A stretch of DNA of 64,000 bases from Capilliphycus robustus (GTDB lineage Bacteria; Cyanobacteriota; Cyanobacteriia; Cyanobacteriales; Microcoleaceae), in assembly GCF_034932365.1 (NCBI RefSeq), contig NZ_JAYGHR010000005.1, forward strand, positions 99,328 through 163,327, written 5' to 3'. The notes under the pieces are model-generated. The model searched no databases, was not told where the DNA came from, and saw nothing but the letters and a program-made list of their open reading frames with translations. Position 1 is the first letter of the stretch, and the number at the start of each line of letters is the position of its first letter. This document shows positions 1 to 9,314 of this stretch, in pieces. Position numbers and translations under genes: made by a program.

Positions 1-72
1 CACTAAACTACACCCGCAATATTGCAGTCCTACTAATATAGCACAGCTTTTGCTGAAATTGATCAACATTTG

Positions 73-88
73 CTGAAAAATTTTTCAG
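73..88. terminator. possible terminator palindrome
   Basis: A perfect 16-bp palindrome (CTGAAAAATTTTTCAG) lies just past the 3' end of the minus-strand sensor/cyclase gene. It could form a short A/T-rich hairpin in that transcript, but the stem is weak and no clear U-tract follows, so termination is only a possibility. Confidence 0.25.
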
Positions 89-89
89 A

Positions 90-3000
90 TCACTCAGCAA
101 CGGGTTCGGAAGCAATAACAAAGGTAGATACAGGTTCATCTATGCCTTTGAGCGGCTGCATATCCGAGGAGAGAATTTCCCGTTTATCCAGGTATTGAGC
201 GACGTCTGCGGATACTAAAATACTATTGGGAGAAGCGACTTCCTGTAACCGAGCCGCAATATTCACCGAAGGGCCAATCGCCGTATAATCTGATCGCTCT
301 TTCGCCCCAAACATCCCAACCACCGCCATCCCCTGATGAATTCCGCAACGAAAACGCACAGGTTCAACCCCATTATGACCAATTAAACTTCGCTCTAGCC
401 AACTTTGGTTTAACTTGTCTAAAGCCCGCAGCATCGCCCGTGCAGAAGCCAATGCACGCCTCACCTGTTCCTGGGGGGGTAACTCCTTGGGTGCGCCATA
501 CAAAGCCATTACCGCATCTCCGATAAACTTATCAACCGTTCCGCCATTTTCAAAGACAGCTTGAGTCATAGCGGCTAAATATTCATTCAAAACTTGGGCT
601 ATCAGGCGAGATTGAAGTTGATTAGACATTCGCGTAAACCCAACAATATCTGTAAATAAAATCGTCACTAAACGCGGTTCTGGGTTCAAATCTAAGACCA
701 AATCACCTGCTGCTGCAAGTTCCACCATCGGAGGTGGTAAAAACCGTCTTAAAACTGATTCTGTCAGATATCGATTTAACTCTCCTACTCGGCGTTCATT
801 TTCTTTTAAAGCCCGCAGATTTCGCACTTCAGCCAGGAGTTCTCGATCATTAAAGGGTTTGGAAACATAAGCATCTGCTCCCCGTTCAACCCCTTCTATT
901 CGGGTATCTTCATCAGCTTTTGCGGTTAATAAAATAATCGGAGTTCCCCTTAACTCCGAGTCTTCCCGAATCATCCGAATTAAATCTAATCCTGAGACAT
1001 TCGGCATCATTAAATCAGTAATAATCACTTCCGGGCGATAAGCTTTTGCTTGGTCAAATCCTTCCGCCCCATTCCGAGCCATGACAATATTAAAATTAGC
1101 TTGTCGCAAAATATTGGATAAATAGCGGCGCAAATCTGGATTATCATCAACAACTAAAATGATATTTTCTGTCGATTCAGTTGTATAAATAGGAGGAATA
1201 AGAGCCATTTTGTTATCAGCCGATTCTTGAACTTCATCCTCACTGAATTCAACTTCAACATCTGCCAATTCTACGGCGGCTCGTCTAGGATTTAACTCGG
1301 CTGGAACTTCTAGAACTTGTTCGGCTGGTAAATGAGTAGTTCCGCTTTGTAACCAAATGGTGAATGTTGTTCCTTCACCATAAACCGAATCAATGAAAAT
1401 TTGACCTCGATGTAAATCTACCAATTCTTTAACCAAAGCTAATCCTAACCCACTGCCTTCATAGGAACGATTCGTTGAACCTTCTGCTTGACGAAAGCGT
1501 TCAAATAAATGGGGAATTTGTTCGCGATGAATCCCAATTCCCGTATCTTTAACTTGTAACCGACAATAACTTCCCGTTGGTTCTAGATTGATAAAAATAG
1601 TGCCATCTTCTGGCGTAAATTTCATGGCGTTAGACAGCAGATTATAGAGAACTTTATCAAAGCGTTCTAAGTCTAAATATATCGGATCACAGGATTTTAA
1701 ATCCGTCACCAGTTGAATTCCTTTTTTATCACAATAGGGTTGAAACGATTCAATCGTTTGACGGCAAAATTCCACTAAATCACAAGGACGAAAACTCGGT
1801 TGCATTCGTCCAGCATCAAATCGCTGTAAATCGAGTAACTGATTGACTAAACGCAAGAGTCGCCGAGAATTTCTCAGGGCTATTTTAGCTTGTTCATAAG
1901 GTAAACCTTGCATCTGATTAACGACTGATTCTAAAGGGCCAATCATCAGCGTTAACGGGGTGCGAAATTCATGGGAAATATTCTGAAAAAACTCAGTTTT
2001 TAAGCGATCAACTTCTAGTAATCTTTCCGCTTGTTGACGAGTTTTTTGATAAAGACGGGCTTGTTGTACGGCTAAAGCGGCTTGGATAGCGACAACTTGG
2101 ACTAAAGTCACTTCAGCTTCCGTCCATTTGCGGATGGCGTCGTTTTGACGCAGAGAAATACTGCCGATAATTTGATCATCTAACAGTAAAGGTAGTACCA
2201 TTAACGCTTTCGACGGCGATCGCAAAGGAAGTTCAATTAAGTTCCAATCGGGTTTTTGAGTCAAATCATTAATCACGACGGGCTGCTGAGTCTCTAGCAA
2301 GCGTTGCAGCACAGGATTTCCCCGAATGGGAACCGCCGACTGAGGTAAACTTGCTGGGCTTTTAGCCTCAGAGGAAGCCTCGTGGGTATCCTCTTCTGAC
2401 CAGTTTGACACCAAAGAAGTTTCTTGGTGAGCATCATACAAGCCCACACATTGCACAAATTCATCCTCTTTCGTCCACAGAGACAGGGCGCAACCGTCAA
2501 CTCTCAGGGCTTGTCCAAGTTGTTGGGTAATAGCCGCAAAAATCTTTTGGGGATCAAGACTTGAACGGATCGCCGCCGTGATGGTATTAACGAGTGCTTC
2601 CCGTCTAGCGAGTTCTTGGAGTTGTTCGTAGGCGCGGGCTTGAGAGAGGGCGAGGGCGGCTTGATCAGCAACCGTACTCACCAACTGAACTTCGTGATCG
2701 ATCCATTCTCGCAAATCTTCAACTTGGTGCATGGCGAGAACAGCCATCAGTTCTTGTTGATAAAAGAGCGGTACAATCAGGCTAGAGCAGATATTCGCGG
2801 TGCTGTAGGCTTGTTTGCGGGAGTCGAATTGTTCAGAATTGCCTTGAATTCGTTCATCAGTTTGAGCATCTTGGATGATTTCAACGGTTGTTGTTTGCCA
2901 AACGAGGGTTTTAAATTCGGAATTGGCAATCCTCAAGTCAGAATCTTTTAAGCCAGAAGCCTGATAAACAAACCATTCCTCGAGCATTTCCCCCTCTTGA

Positions 3001-3557
3001 AAGGGTTGTAAAATGCAGTAACTCACCTCAAACATTTGCCCAACCGTTTCGACAATCCGTTGCAGCATTTCGCGATAATTGAGAGCTGAACGAATCGTAC
3101 TCGTAACGGCGTAGAGAAGGGATTCTTGTCGCAGCGCTCTTTTAAGTTCTTCGGTACGAGTTTTGAGGACGTTGTGGGTTTCTAAAGCTTGGTTAACGAT
3201 CGCCTTGAGTTCTTCGGCTTCCCAGGGTTTAGTGACGTATTTGAAGACCTGACCGGAGTTAATCGCTTCAACTAAATCCTCTACATCAGTATAACCGGTT
3301 AACAGAATTCGGATGGCGTCGGGATACTGAGTCGCCGCCAAGCTGAGGAGTTCTGTTCCACTCATTTGAGGCATTCGCTGATCTGAGATAATCACAGCAA
3401 CATCCTCTTCCTGAGTTAAAATTTGTAGAGCCTCATGCCCACTTTCCGCCCTCAAGACCTTATAAGCACGATAAAACGTCCGATAGAGCAGGTCTAAGTT
3501 GTCGGGTTCATCGTCAACAACTAGAATTTTGGGCTTAGATTTCTTGGGGAAATTCAT
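90..3557 (-). CDS. hybrid REC-GAF-GAF-histidine kinase-REC-adenylate cyclase
   Basis: A 1155-residue multidomain signalling protein without membrane segments. In order: an N-terminal receiver domain (acidic pair D15/D16, phosphoacceptor D59 in SDQRMPQMSG), two GAF domains (about 150-310 and 335-505), a HisKA dimerisation domain with the H-box NISHEFRTP, an HATPase domain with an intact DTGIGI box and a GSGLGLALV box, a second receiver (VVDDNPDLRR, D in ITDLMMPNVSG), and a C-terminal class III nucleotide cyclase. The cyclase has both metal aspartates (FTDIVGFT and FIGDAVMA), the adenine-selecting lysine (TVDKFIGD) and aspartate (SDYTAIG), and the transition-state region SVNIAARLQ, so cAMP synthesis is the likely output. 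Ligand and partners are unknown. Such fusions are typical of filamentous cyanobacteria. It is monocistronic as far as can be seen. Confidence 0.92.
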   Translation of the reverse strand: MNFPKKSKPKILVVDDEPDNLDLLYRTFYRAYKVLRAESGHEALQILTQEEDVAVIISDQRMPQMSGTELLSLAATQYPDAIRILLTGYTDVEDLVEAINSGQVFKYVTKPWEAEELKAIVNQALETHNVLKTRTEELKRALRQESLLYAVTSTIRSALNYREMLQRIVETVGQMFEVSYCILQPFQEGEMLEEWFVYQASGLKDSDLRIANSEFKTLVWQTTTVEIIQDAQTDERIQGNSEQFDSRKQAYSTANICSSLIVPLFYQQELMAVLAMHQVEDLREWIDHEVQLVSTVADQAALALSQARAYEQLQELARREALVNTITAAIRSSLDPQKIFAAITQQLGQALRVDGCALSLWTKEDEFVQCVGLYDAHQETSLVSNWSEEDTHEASSEAKSPASLPQSAVPIRGNPVLQRLLETQQPVVINDLTQKPDWNLIELPLRSPSKALMVLPLLLDDQIIGSISLRQNDAIRKWTEAEVTLVQVVAIQAALAVQQARLYQKTRQQAERLLEVDRLKTEFFQNISHEFRTPLTLMIGPLESVVNQMQGLPYEQAKIALRNSRRLLRLVNQLLDLQRFDAGRMQPSFRPCDLVEFCRQTIESFQPYCDKKGIQLVTDLKSCDPIYLDLERFDKVLYNLLSNAMKFTPEDGTIFINLEPTGSYCRLQVKDTGIGIHREQIPHLFERFRQAEGSTNRSYEGSGLGLALVKELVDLHRGQIFIDSVYGEGTTFTIWLQSGTTHLPAEQVLEVPAELNPRRAAVELADVEVEFSEDEVQESADNKMALIPPIYTTESTENIILVVDDNPDLRRYLSNILRQANFNIVMARNGAEGFDQAKAYRPEVIITDLMMPNVSGLDLIRMIREDSELRGTPIILLTAKADEDTRIEGVERGADAYVSKPFNDRELLAEVRNLRALKENERRVGELNRYLTESVLRRFLPPPMVELAAAGDLVLDLNPEPRLVTILFTDIVGFTRMSNQLQSRLIAQVLNEYLAAMTQAVFENGGTVDKFIGDAVMALYGAPKELPPQEQVRRALASARAMLRALDKLNQSWLERSLIGHNGVEPVRFRCGIHQGMAVVGMFGAKERSDYTAIGPSVNIAARLQEVASPNSILVSADVAQYLDKREILSSDMQPLKGIDEPVSTFVIASEPVAE

Positions 3558-3715
3558 GCACCGCTCTCCTGCTGCAAAAGCGAATGATGTTACTCAAAAG
3601 GGTGGACGGGGGCAAGTGATGAGTGATCATCGTTGCCAGAAAAACGCCATTCAGTCAGCATAACGGTTCACCAAATCAGGTATAACACTCTTTGATTTTG
3701 GGGGAGTTGTCTAGA

Positions 3716-3841
3716 ATGCACCCATATCAATCATATTCTGATCTATTGTTAATTGGTATCACGCTCACCCTGAGTGCTGTCTTGAGTGCTGTGTATCTTT
3801 TTATTCAATGTACTGCGACTCACCCGTTGATTGCTGAATAA
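3716..3841 (+). CDS. small single-span membrane protein (41 aa)
   Basis: A 41-codon reading frame starting MHPYQSYSDLLLIGIT and ending HPLIAE. A purine-rich GGGGGAG lies 9 bases before the ATG, a good ribosome binding site. Residues about 9-31 form one hydrophobic helix, the usual build of small cyanobacterial photosynthetic or NDH-1 subunits, but I do not recognise the family. It sits alone between the divergent cyclase gene and the acetyltransferase gene. It may be real, because the site, the helix and the codon use fit, but length alone cannot prove it. Confidence 0.5.
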   Translation: MHPYQSYSDLLLIGITLTLSAVLSAVYLFIQCTATHPLIAE

Positions 3842-3905
3842 GATTGCCCTTTTTCATCGGCGCAATTCTAATGAGTGAATCTAAGATGGGTTACAGTGTT
3901 ATACC

Positions 3906-4556
3906 ATGAACTCACCCATAGTGAATCCATTCTTCTTGACCTCAACCTCTAATACTCAAGGGGTTTCCGGATATTCTTCCAATCCTTCTCACTTGAGTAT
4001 CCGTTCGGCTACATCTGCGGATGTATTGCCACTCACCGAAGTCTTAGCGGAAAGTTTCCACTCTCGCGAAGGCTTTTTCGGCTGGGTTTATCCCATCCTG
4101 CGTCTGGGAATTTATGAAGATTTACGCAACCGTTTGGCGAGTGGAACCGATCATTATGTTTGTCTGGTTGCCCTGAACGCCAATTCCGCCCGCCCCCAAG
4201 TCCATAAATCGCCGCTCACGCCAGAAGTCTTAGTGGGAACGGTAGAAATGGCATTGCGATCGCCCAATGCTTGGATCGCTTCGGGATCTCGCCAGTTTCC
4301 CTATTTATCGAATCTGGCGGTTCATCCTCAGTATCGACGCTTGGGAGTCGCCCAACAGTTACTCAGTCGCTGTGAAGCGATCGCCCGTCAATGGGGATAT
4401 TCTCAATTGTACCTGCACGTTTTAGAAAACAACTCTCCTGCTAAACGGTTGTATTTCAAAGCAGGTTATCGGTTAGCCGAAATTGATCACAGTTGGAATC
4501 CCCTACTGTTTGGCCAGCCAAGACGACTGTTCATGCGGAAAACCCTGAATCGTTAG
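3906..4556 (+). CDS. GNAT family N-acetyltransferase
   Basis: A 216-residue protein with a GNAT fold from about residue 29. The acetyl-CoA pyrophosphate loop is visible as NLAVHPQYRRLGVAQQLL, followed by LYLHVLENNSPAKRLYFKAGY, the usual motif B region. About 25 residues precede the domain. The substrate cannot be read from the sequence. The gene converges on larB and their 3' ends overlap by 4 bases. The family call is secure; the role (protein, peptide or small-molecule acetylation) is open. Confidence 0.88.
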   Translation: MNSPIVNPFFLTSTSNTQGVSGYSSNPSHLSIRSATSADVLPLTEVLAESFHSREGFFGWVYPILRLGIYEDLRNRLASGTDHYVCLVALNANSARPQVHKSPLTPEVLVGTVEMALRSPNAWIASGSRQFPYLSNLAVHPQYRRLGVAQQLLSRCEAIARQWGYSQLYLHVLENNSPAKRLYFKAGYRLAEIDHSWNPLLFGQPRRLFMRKTLNR

Positions 4557-5329
4557 CTGGTGGTTTGCTGTTTTTGCGCGACTCGCAAGATTTGACCTGC
4601 TAAAATGGCGGCTCCAAATCCATTATCAATGTTAACGACTCCGACTCCCGCCGCACAAGAGTTTAACATGGTTAACAAGGGTGCTAAACCGTTTAAACTG
4701 GCTCCGTAGCCGATACTGGTCGGAACAGCAATCACCGGACAGTCGGCTAAACCCGCCACGACACTGGGTAATGCTCCCTCCATTCCCGCGACTACGATTA
4801 AGACATCTGCTTCTGCGATTAAATGCCAGTTACTCAACAAGCGGTGGACTCCGGCGACTCCCACATCCCACAGTCGTTTGACGGGAAAACCGCATAAATT
4901 CGCAGTCACGGCGGCTTCCTCAGCGACGGGTAAATCGGCGGTTCCGGCGGTCAAAATGGTAATGGTTTGAGATGATTTGGTCTGCACAATTGCCGGAGTA
5001 ATCGCACAAATCCGAGCAGTCTGGTAATAACATAGATCGGGGATTTTGGCAAGTAATTTCTCATAGACATCGGCTTCAATGCGAGTTGCCATTACTGTAG
5101 TGTTATGTTGTCGCATCGCCTGAATAATTTCGATGATTTGCTCGGGGGTTTTACCTAGCCCCCAAATCACTTCAGGAAAGCCTGTTCTTAGTTTGCGATG
5201 GTGATCAATCCGAGCAAAATCTCCCACAGGTTCAAAGTCAAAATGTTTAATTTTTCTGAGTGCTTCTGTGGGACTCATTTGACCGTTGGCGACCGATTCG
5301 AGTAAATCTTTTAAAGCGTCTGGATTCAT
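4553..5329 (-). CDS. larB: LarB, nickel-pincer cofactor biosynthesis protein
   Basis: A 258-residue protein of the LarB/PurE-like family. LarB carboxylates and hydrolyses nicotinic acid adenine dinucleotide as the first step towards the nickel pincer nucleotide cofactor of lactate racemase-type enzymes. The N-terminal part contains the family's FARIDHHRKLRTGFPEVIWG region; the C-terminal PurE-like half shows ILTAGTADLPVAEEAAVTA and GMEGALPSVVAGL. Length matches the family. larC, larE and larA are not in the window. In cyanobacteria larB is often isolated from other lar genes. It converges on the acetyltransferase gene with a 4-bp overlap and lies 12 bp downstream of the solute-binding protein gene on the same strand, so those two may be co-transcribed. 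Confidence 0.9.
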   Translation of the reverse strand: MNPDALKDLLESVANGQMSPTEALRKIKHFDFEPVGDFARIDHHRKLRTGFPEVIWGLGKTPEQIIEIIQAMRQHNTTVMATRIEADVYEKLLAKIPDLCYYQTARICAITPAIVQTKSSQTITILTAGTADLPVAEEAAVTANLCGFPVKRLWDVGVAGVHRLLSNWHLIAEADVLIVVAGMEGALPSVVAGLADCPVIAVPTSIGYGASLNGLAPLLTMLNSCAAGVGVVNIDNGFGAAILAGQILRVAQKQQTTS

Positions 5330-5341
5330 TTTAAATTTTAA

Positions 5342-7108
5342 CTATTCTTTTATTTTTAGCTCGTATAGATTCCAGAATGCACCACCTAACGGAGTATATT
5401 CTAAATTTTCAATGCGATCGCGAATGGCTTCAAATGATAGGGGATTTACCATATATAAAAAGGGCAGTTCCTCTGCTGCTATCTGTTGAGTTTGACCATA
5501 AAGTTCTTGGCGTTTTTCTTCGTCTAACTCTTGAGAGGCTTGTATATAAAGAGCATCTATTTTTTGTTCCCAGTCAGACGGTTTCCAGCCGACAATATCT
5601 TCCTGTCCGGGTTGTGGGCCTTGATTAAAACTATGTAATCTTCCGTTAACTGACCAAATGACATAACCTCCATGCGGTTCAAAACCGCCTGTAAATCCTC
5701 CCAAATAAGCCTCCCAATCTCGACGTCTTAATCGAGCGACAAAGGCGTTAAATTCTAAAGGCTGAGTAAAGACTTTAATTCCCAGTTTACCTAAATCTTG
5801 AGTGATTTGGGTTGCCATTTGTGATCGCACTTTCATTCCCGAAGCAATTAAAATTGTAAATTGCACGGGATTCCCATCGGCATCCAATAATCTACCATTT
5901 TCGGATTTAAATCCGGCTTCTTCTAGAAGCTTCTTGGCTTTTTCTGGATTATATTGATAGGTCTTTAGTCCGGCTTCGGGTGATAAATAATAAGGGCTTT
6001 GTACCGGAATTGCCGAATGTTGTAAGGCTCCTAATCCCAAGTAAATATTATTTTTCATCACCTCTCGATTAATCGCATAATAAATCGCTTGTCGAAAGGC
6101 TTTATTATTAAACCAACGAGATTTAGCCGTCGGAACAAACGGTTGATTGGTTTTGGCATCTTTGCCTTGATTTTGATTAAACGTGAGGAAAACTGTTCCC
6201 GTATCAGGGCCAGAACTATAAATCGTATATTGACCTCGCTTTTCGTCCGGTTTTAACAGGGGATAAGCTTCTGCTTGTACATCTAAAGTATCTAAGGAAC
6301 CCGAGCGAAAATTGAGCAGTTGAGTATCCGTACTTTCCATAATTTGCCAAACAATTTGCTCAATAAAGGGTTGGGAATTTCCCTGTTTATCTTGGCGCCA
6401 ATAATAGGGATTTTTTTGCAAAATGACGCGCTGATTTGCTGCATAACTTGCCAAACGATAAGGCCCATTTCCAATAATTTTATTGGGGTCGGTTTCTGTT
6501 CCCCAAGTCGTTAAAAACAGGGGATTTCCCTGAGCATCAAGGGTACGAACCGATGAGGCTAAAGCATGAGCTGGTAATATTGGTAAACCGCCAGCGTAGC
6601 GTAAAAATGGCGCAAAAGGTTCAGGAACCGAAAATTCAACGCGGCGATTATCGAGCTTTTTCACGGTGGGATATTGACCTTTTTCCCCCACTGCTAAAAT
6701 ATCGGCGGTTCCACTGGGAATTTTATCGTTGAGATAGATTTCATTGTAGGTGAAAATAATATCATCAACGGTCATCTCTTCTCCATCTGACCACTTTAAA
6801 TTGTCTCGCAAGGTGATGACGATTTTTTGTCCATCGGGAGAAACGTTCCAAGATTCTGCGAGTCCGGGTTCTAGTTCACCGGTATAGGGATTTTCTCGTA
6901 ACAATGAGTCGTAAATATAGCCAAAAATACTATAGGCTGATTGATTGAGCGGATAGTTAAAGGTTCCTGGCCCACTGGGAGTCGGAACGACTAAACGAGA
7001 TGGAAGGGTCGATGTCGCAGGGCTACAGGCGGCGAGGGCGATCGCTAAAATTGCTGCGATCACCATCCCGAGTCCACGATGCCAAATTTGAGTCAAAGGA
7101 TATTTCAT
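5342..7108 (-). CDS. ABC transporter substrate-binding lipoprotein, family 5 (peptide/oligopeptide type)
   Basis: A 588-residue periplasmic binding protein of the DppA/OppA (SBP_bac_5) family. The N-terminus is a lipoprotein signal: hydrophobic stretch MVIAAILAIALA followed by the lipobox LAAC. Family hallmarks include LAESWNVSPDGQKIVITLRD and AFRQAIYYAINREVM. It should deliver peptides or a similar solute to a DppB/DppC-type permease. No permease or ATPase is next to it; a DppC-like permease is found 36 kb away at 43716-44606. Overlap or coupling: larB follows after 12 bp on the same strand. Substrate cannot be predicted. Confidence 0.9.
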   Translation of the reverse strand: MKYPLTQIWHRGLGMVIAAILAIALAACSPATSTLPSRLVVPTPSGPGTFNYPLNQSAYSIFGYIYDSLLRENPYTGELEPGLAESWNVSPDGQKIVITLRDNLKWSDGEEMTVDDIIFTYNEIYLNDKIPSGTADILAVGEKGQYPTVKKLDNRRVEFSVPEPFAPFLRYAGGLPILPAHALASSVRTLDAQGNPLFLTTWGTETDPNKIIGNGPYRLASYAANQRVILQKNPYYWRQDKQGNSQPFIEQIVWQIMESTDTQLLNFRSGSLDTLDVQAEAYPLLKPDEKRGQYTIYSSGPDTGTVFLTFNQNQGKDAKTNQPFVPTAKSRWFNNKAFRQAIYYAINREVMKNNIYLGLGALQHSAIPVQSPYYLSPEAGLKTYQYNPEKAKKLLEEAGFKSENGRLLDADGNPVQFTILIASGMKVRSQMATQITQDLGKLGIKVFTQPLEFNAFVARLRRRDWEAYLGGFTGGFEPHGGYVIWSVNGRLHSFNQGPQPGQEDIVGWKPSDWEQKIDALYIQASQELDEEKRQELYGQTQQIAAEELPFLYMVNPLSFEAIRDRIENLEYTPLGGAFWNLYELKIKE

Positions 7109-7439
7109 TCTGAAGTGTGTTGAACCTCTAAAACCGAATCAAAAATTACGGTTTCAGATTCTCAGGAAATGTTTCCAAATCCTGCATTCGATTTTCAGGC
7201 ACAATGACCTTAACTGTCGATTCCCAGGCTGATCATCGCTCCGACAATCATTTCTCCTAAAAAACCTGTTGTTTCAGGTTAGGGCGTAACTTTCTGGCTG
7301 ACCACCAGTAGATCATACTTTGAGAATAAAAGAATGATAACACAAACCCCGTCTCCGATTCCCCGTACAACCAAATCTTTGATTATGGTTGCAGTACCCA
7401 AGGGAGGCTTAGATGGAATTTCAGATGTTACAGACGTCT
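7109..7439. other. intergenic region without a supported gene
   Basis: About 330 bases between the start of the binding-protein gene and the 3' end of ispF. It should hold the promoter of the binding-protein gene. A plus-strand frame from 7334 runs into ispF antisense and is judged a shadow. No hairpin or repeat of note was seen. Confidence 0.5.
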
Positions 7440-7919
7440 CTACTGAAGTTCTAGCAAGGCGACAGCATAGGCGGCGATTCCTTCTTCTCGTCCCACTGGG
7501 CCTAACTTCTCGTTGGTTGTGGCTTTGATACCGACTTGTTCGGGTTGGATCTGGAGAACTGTAGAAATGCGCTCGCGCATTGCTGAAATATGAGGTTTAA
7601 GTTTAGGTCGTTCAGCGACAACGACAGAATCAATATTCCCGACTTTCCAACCCCGTTGTTGAATCATTTGATGGACTTTATCGAGTAGAACTAAACTGTC
7701 TGCGCCTGTCCATTTTTCATCGGTTGGGGGAAAGTAGAGTCCGATATCGCCGAGACTGAGCGCTCCTAACATTGCGTCCATGATAGCGTGTGTTAACACA
7801 TCTGCATCACTGTTTCCTAAGAGTCCGCGTTCGTGTTCAATGTGAATTCCACCTAATATTAACGGTCGTCCCTCGACCAGACGGTGGATATCATAGCCGT
7901 TACCGATACGAATATTCAT
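7440..7919 (-). CDS. ispF: 2-C-methyl-D-erythritol 2,4-cyclodiphosphate synthase
   Basis: A 159-residue enzyme of the MEP isoprenoid pathway. It cyclises 4-diphosphocytidyl-2-C-methylerythritol 2-phosphate to the 2,4-cyclodiphosphate, feeding carotenoid, chlorophyll phytyl and quinone synthesis. Visible motifs: the N-terminal metal site GNGYDIHRL (D and H), GNSDADVLTHAIMDAMLGA, and the C-terminal signature ATTNEKLGPVGREEGIAAYAVALL. Length is standard. No other MEP gene adjoins it. Confidence 0.97.
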   Translation of the reverse strand: MNIRIGNGYDIHRLVEGRPLILGGIHIEHERGLLGNSDADVLTHAIMDAMLGALSLGDIGLYFPPTDEKWTGADSLVLLDKVHQMIQQRGWKVGNIDSVVVAERPKLKPHISAMRERISTVLQIQPEQVGIKATTNEKLGPVGREEGIAAYAVALLELQ

Positions 7920-8133
7920 CAGGGTTATTGAGCAATCGCTTCTTTACATGAGTTCATTATCTGATAAGGGCGGTTATCCGTGAACAGTTACCACTACTGC
8001 TCACCATCTCCCCATCTCCCCATCTGCCTGTCCCCTGTCCCCTATTTCATATTTTGTAAAAAAATGTTGCAGCTTTTCAGTCGATATGTTAAATTTTGTA
8101 TAGGTCACAGAAACAACAGAGGAGTTTTTAGAC

Positions 8134-8277
8134 ATGGAAAACCAAGAAGGTAAATTTGGATTCACTGAGTTTGCAGAAACTTGGAATGGCCGTCTAGCGA
8201 TGCTAGGTTTTGTGATTGGAATCGCAACTGAGTACCTAACCGGTCAAGGTATCCTTTCTCAAATTGGCTTAATGTAA
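8134..8277 (+). CDS. high-light-inducible protein (HLIP/Scp), CAB-like, 47 aa
   Basis: A 47-residue one-helix protein. It carries the chlorophyll-binding motif ETWNGRLAMLGFVIGI followed by a conserved tail ending GILSQIGLM. HLIPs bind chlorophyll and carotenoid in the thylakoid membrane and protect photosystem II assembly and chlorophyll synthesis. The ATG is preceded by GAGGAG with good spacing. Two hairpins follow the gene. A second HLIP gene (41308-41481) and a CAB-tailed ferrochelatase occur in the same window. Expression under high light is family knowledge, not visible here. Confidence 0.93.
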   Translation: MENQEGKFGFTEFAETWNGRLAMLGFVIGIATEYLTGQGILSQIGLM

Positions 8278-8341
8278 TTCCATGGAAGTCAGTTGAATTG
8301 TTTAGTGTTGCCATACACAATAGTTGAGCTATAGTTGATCA

Positions 8342-8376
8342 GGTTTCCGGGAGTGATCCTTCGGAAACCTTTGTTA
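8342..8376 (+). terminator. intrinsic terminator after the HLIP gene
   Basis: Inverted repeat GGTTTCCG (8342-8349) and CGGAAACC (8362-8369) with a 12-base loop, followed by TTTGTT. It lies 65 bases after the HLIP stop and suits a monocistronic transcript. Confidence 0.7.
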
Positions 8377-8401
8377 TTGAATGATTTTTATAAAACGATA
8401 A

Positions 8402-8442
8402 AAAACTCCTCAAAACTGGAACGCAAGAGGAGTTTTATTATT
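8402..8442. terminator. bidirectional hairpin terminator
   Basis: Inverted repeat AAAACTCCTC (8402-8411) and GAGGAGTTTT (8427-8436), with A-runs before and T-runs after. It lies between the convergent HLIP gene and the 76-residue membrane protein gene and could serve both. Confidence 0.65.
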
Positions 8443-8473
8443 AGTTGAGTTTGTGTTTTGAGTTTTTCCTTGT

Positions 8474-8704
8474 CTATCGTAGACTTGATTGCTCTGGAAA
8501 ATAAAATTTGTACCAGCTTAACAACCCACACAACATCAAGATTTGAAGACTCCAGTGTGTGAACGCAAATCCCCATACAAAACAAGCGAGTCCCGTTAAT
8601 CCTGCTAAAACAAAAGGGATATCTTCAGACGTTTGTAGATAGACCCAGATGGAGCCTAAACTCAAGGCCAGTAGAATCAAATAAACCCCGGGCATGGTTG
8701 CCAC
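8474..8704 (-). CDS. small membrane protein (76 aa), unknown function
   Basis: A 76-residue hydrophobic protein with two or three predicted helices (about residues 6-22, 30-48 and 51-64) and a short basic tail. The family is not recognised. A good purine-rich site (GGAGGTGG in coding sense) lies just before the ATG, supporting expression. It stands alone, converging on the HLIP gene. Function is unknown. Confidence 0.65.
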   Translation of the reverse strand: MATMPGVYLILLALSLGSIWVYLQTSEDIPFVLAGLTGLACFVWGFAFTHWSLQILMLCGLLSWYKFYFPEQSSLR

Positions 8705-8930
8705 CTCCTCGGGAAGCTGTAGATAGTCACTCGGGTAAGATTGACTATTTTTAGTATATATTTAAAGGTAAAGCCAAAACATAAAAAACAGATTAAATCA
8801 AGAAATATTGTCACAAAACTTGATACTTAAGATTACAAAACTTGATACTGGATATCTGGACATTTTCTCCGTCAAAAGGAGGATGCGAGATGGGATTTTG
8901 TTCAGGTAAAGTCTAAAAAGACAGTTACAC

Positions 8931-9314
8931 TCAAGCCCAATCTAAAATTTTTTCAACTAAAGCTCCTAAACTCAAAGGTTCAAAGGGTTTAGTAATCACT
9001 CCACTCACCCCAGACAGAACAAATTTGCGATGTTCTTCAGCTTGTACTTGTGCTGTTAGTAAAATCACGGGGATGTGCTTGGTTTTTGGGTTTATTTGTA
9101 GCTTGTGAAACGTCATTAATCCATCCAATTCTGGCATCATTACATCCAGGAGAATAGCGTCGGGTAGTTCTTGACTTGCCTTGAGTATACCCTCTTGACC
9201 CGATTGAGCGGTGATCACTTGCCAATTTAAAATGAATTCTAAACTCATTTGGGCAACTTCGCGAATATCGTCTTCATCATCAATGAGTAAAATACGTTTA
9301 GTCATTATGCTCAC
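8931..9314 (-). CDS. single-domain response regulator (CheY-like)
   Basis: A 127-residue stand-alone receiver domain: RILLIDDEDD holds the acidic pair, AILLDVMMPELDG the phosphoacceptor aspartate, VILLTAQ the switch threonine and ITKPFEP the conserved lysine. There is no output domain, so it should act by protein-protein contact, as a phosphorelay intermediate or by binding a partner. No cognate kinase is adjacent. Confidence 0.9.
   Translation of the reverse strand: MSIMTKRILLIDDEDDIREVAQMSLEFILNWQVITAQSGQEGILKASQELPDAILLDVMMPELDGLMTFHKLQINPKTKHIPVILLTAQVQAEEHRKFVLSGVSGVITKPFEPLSLGALVEKILDWA

Noticed and set aside
7334..7528. 64-codon plus-strand frame near ispF
   Set aside because: It runs antisense into ispF and its composition follows that gene; judged a shadow.
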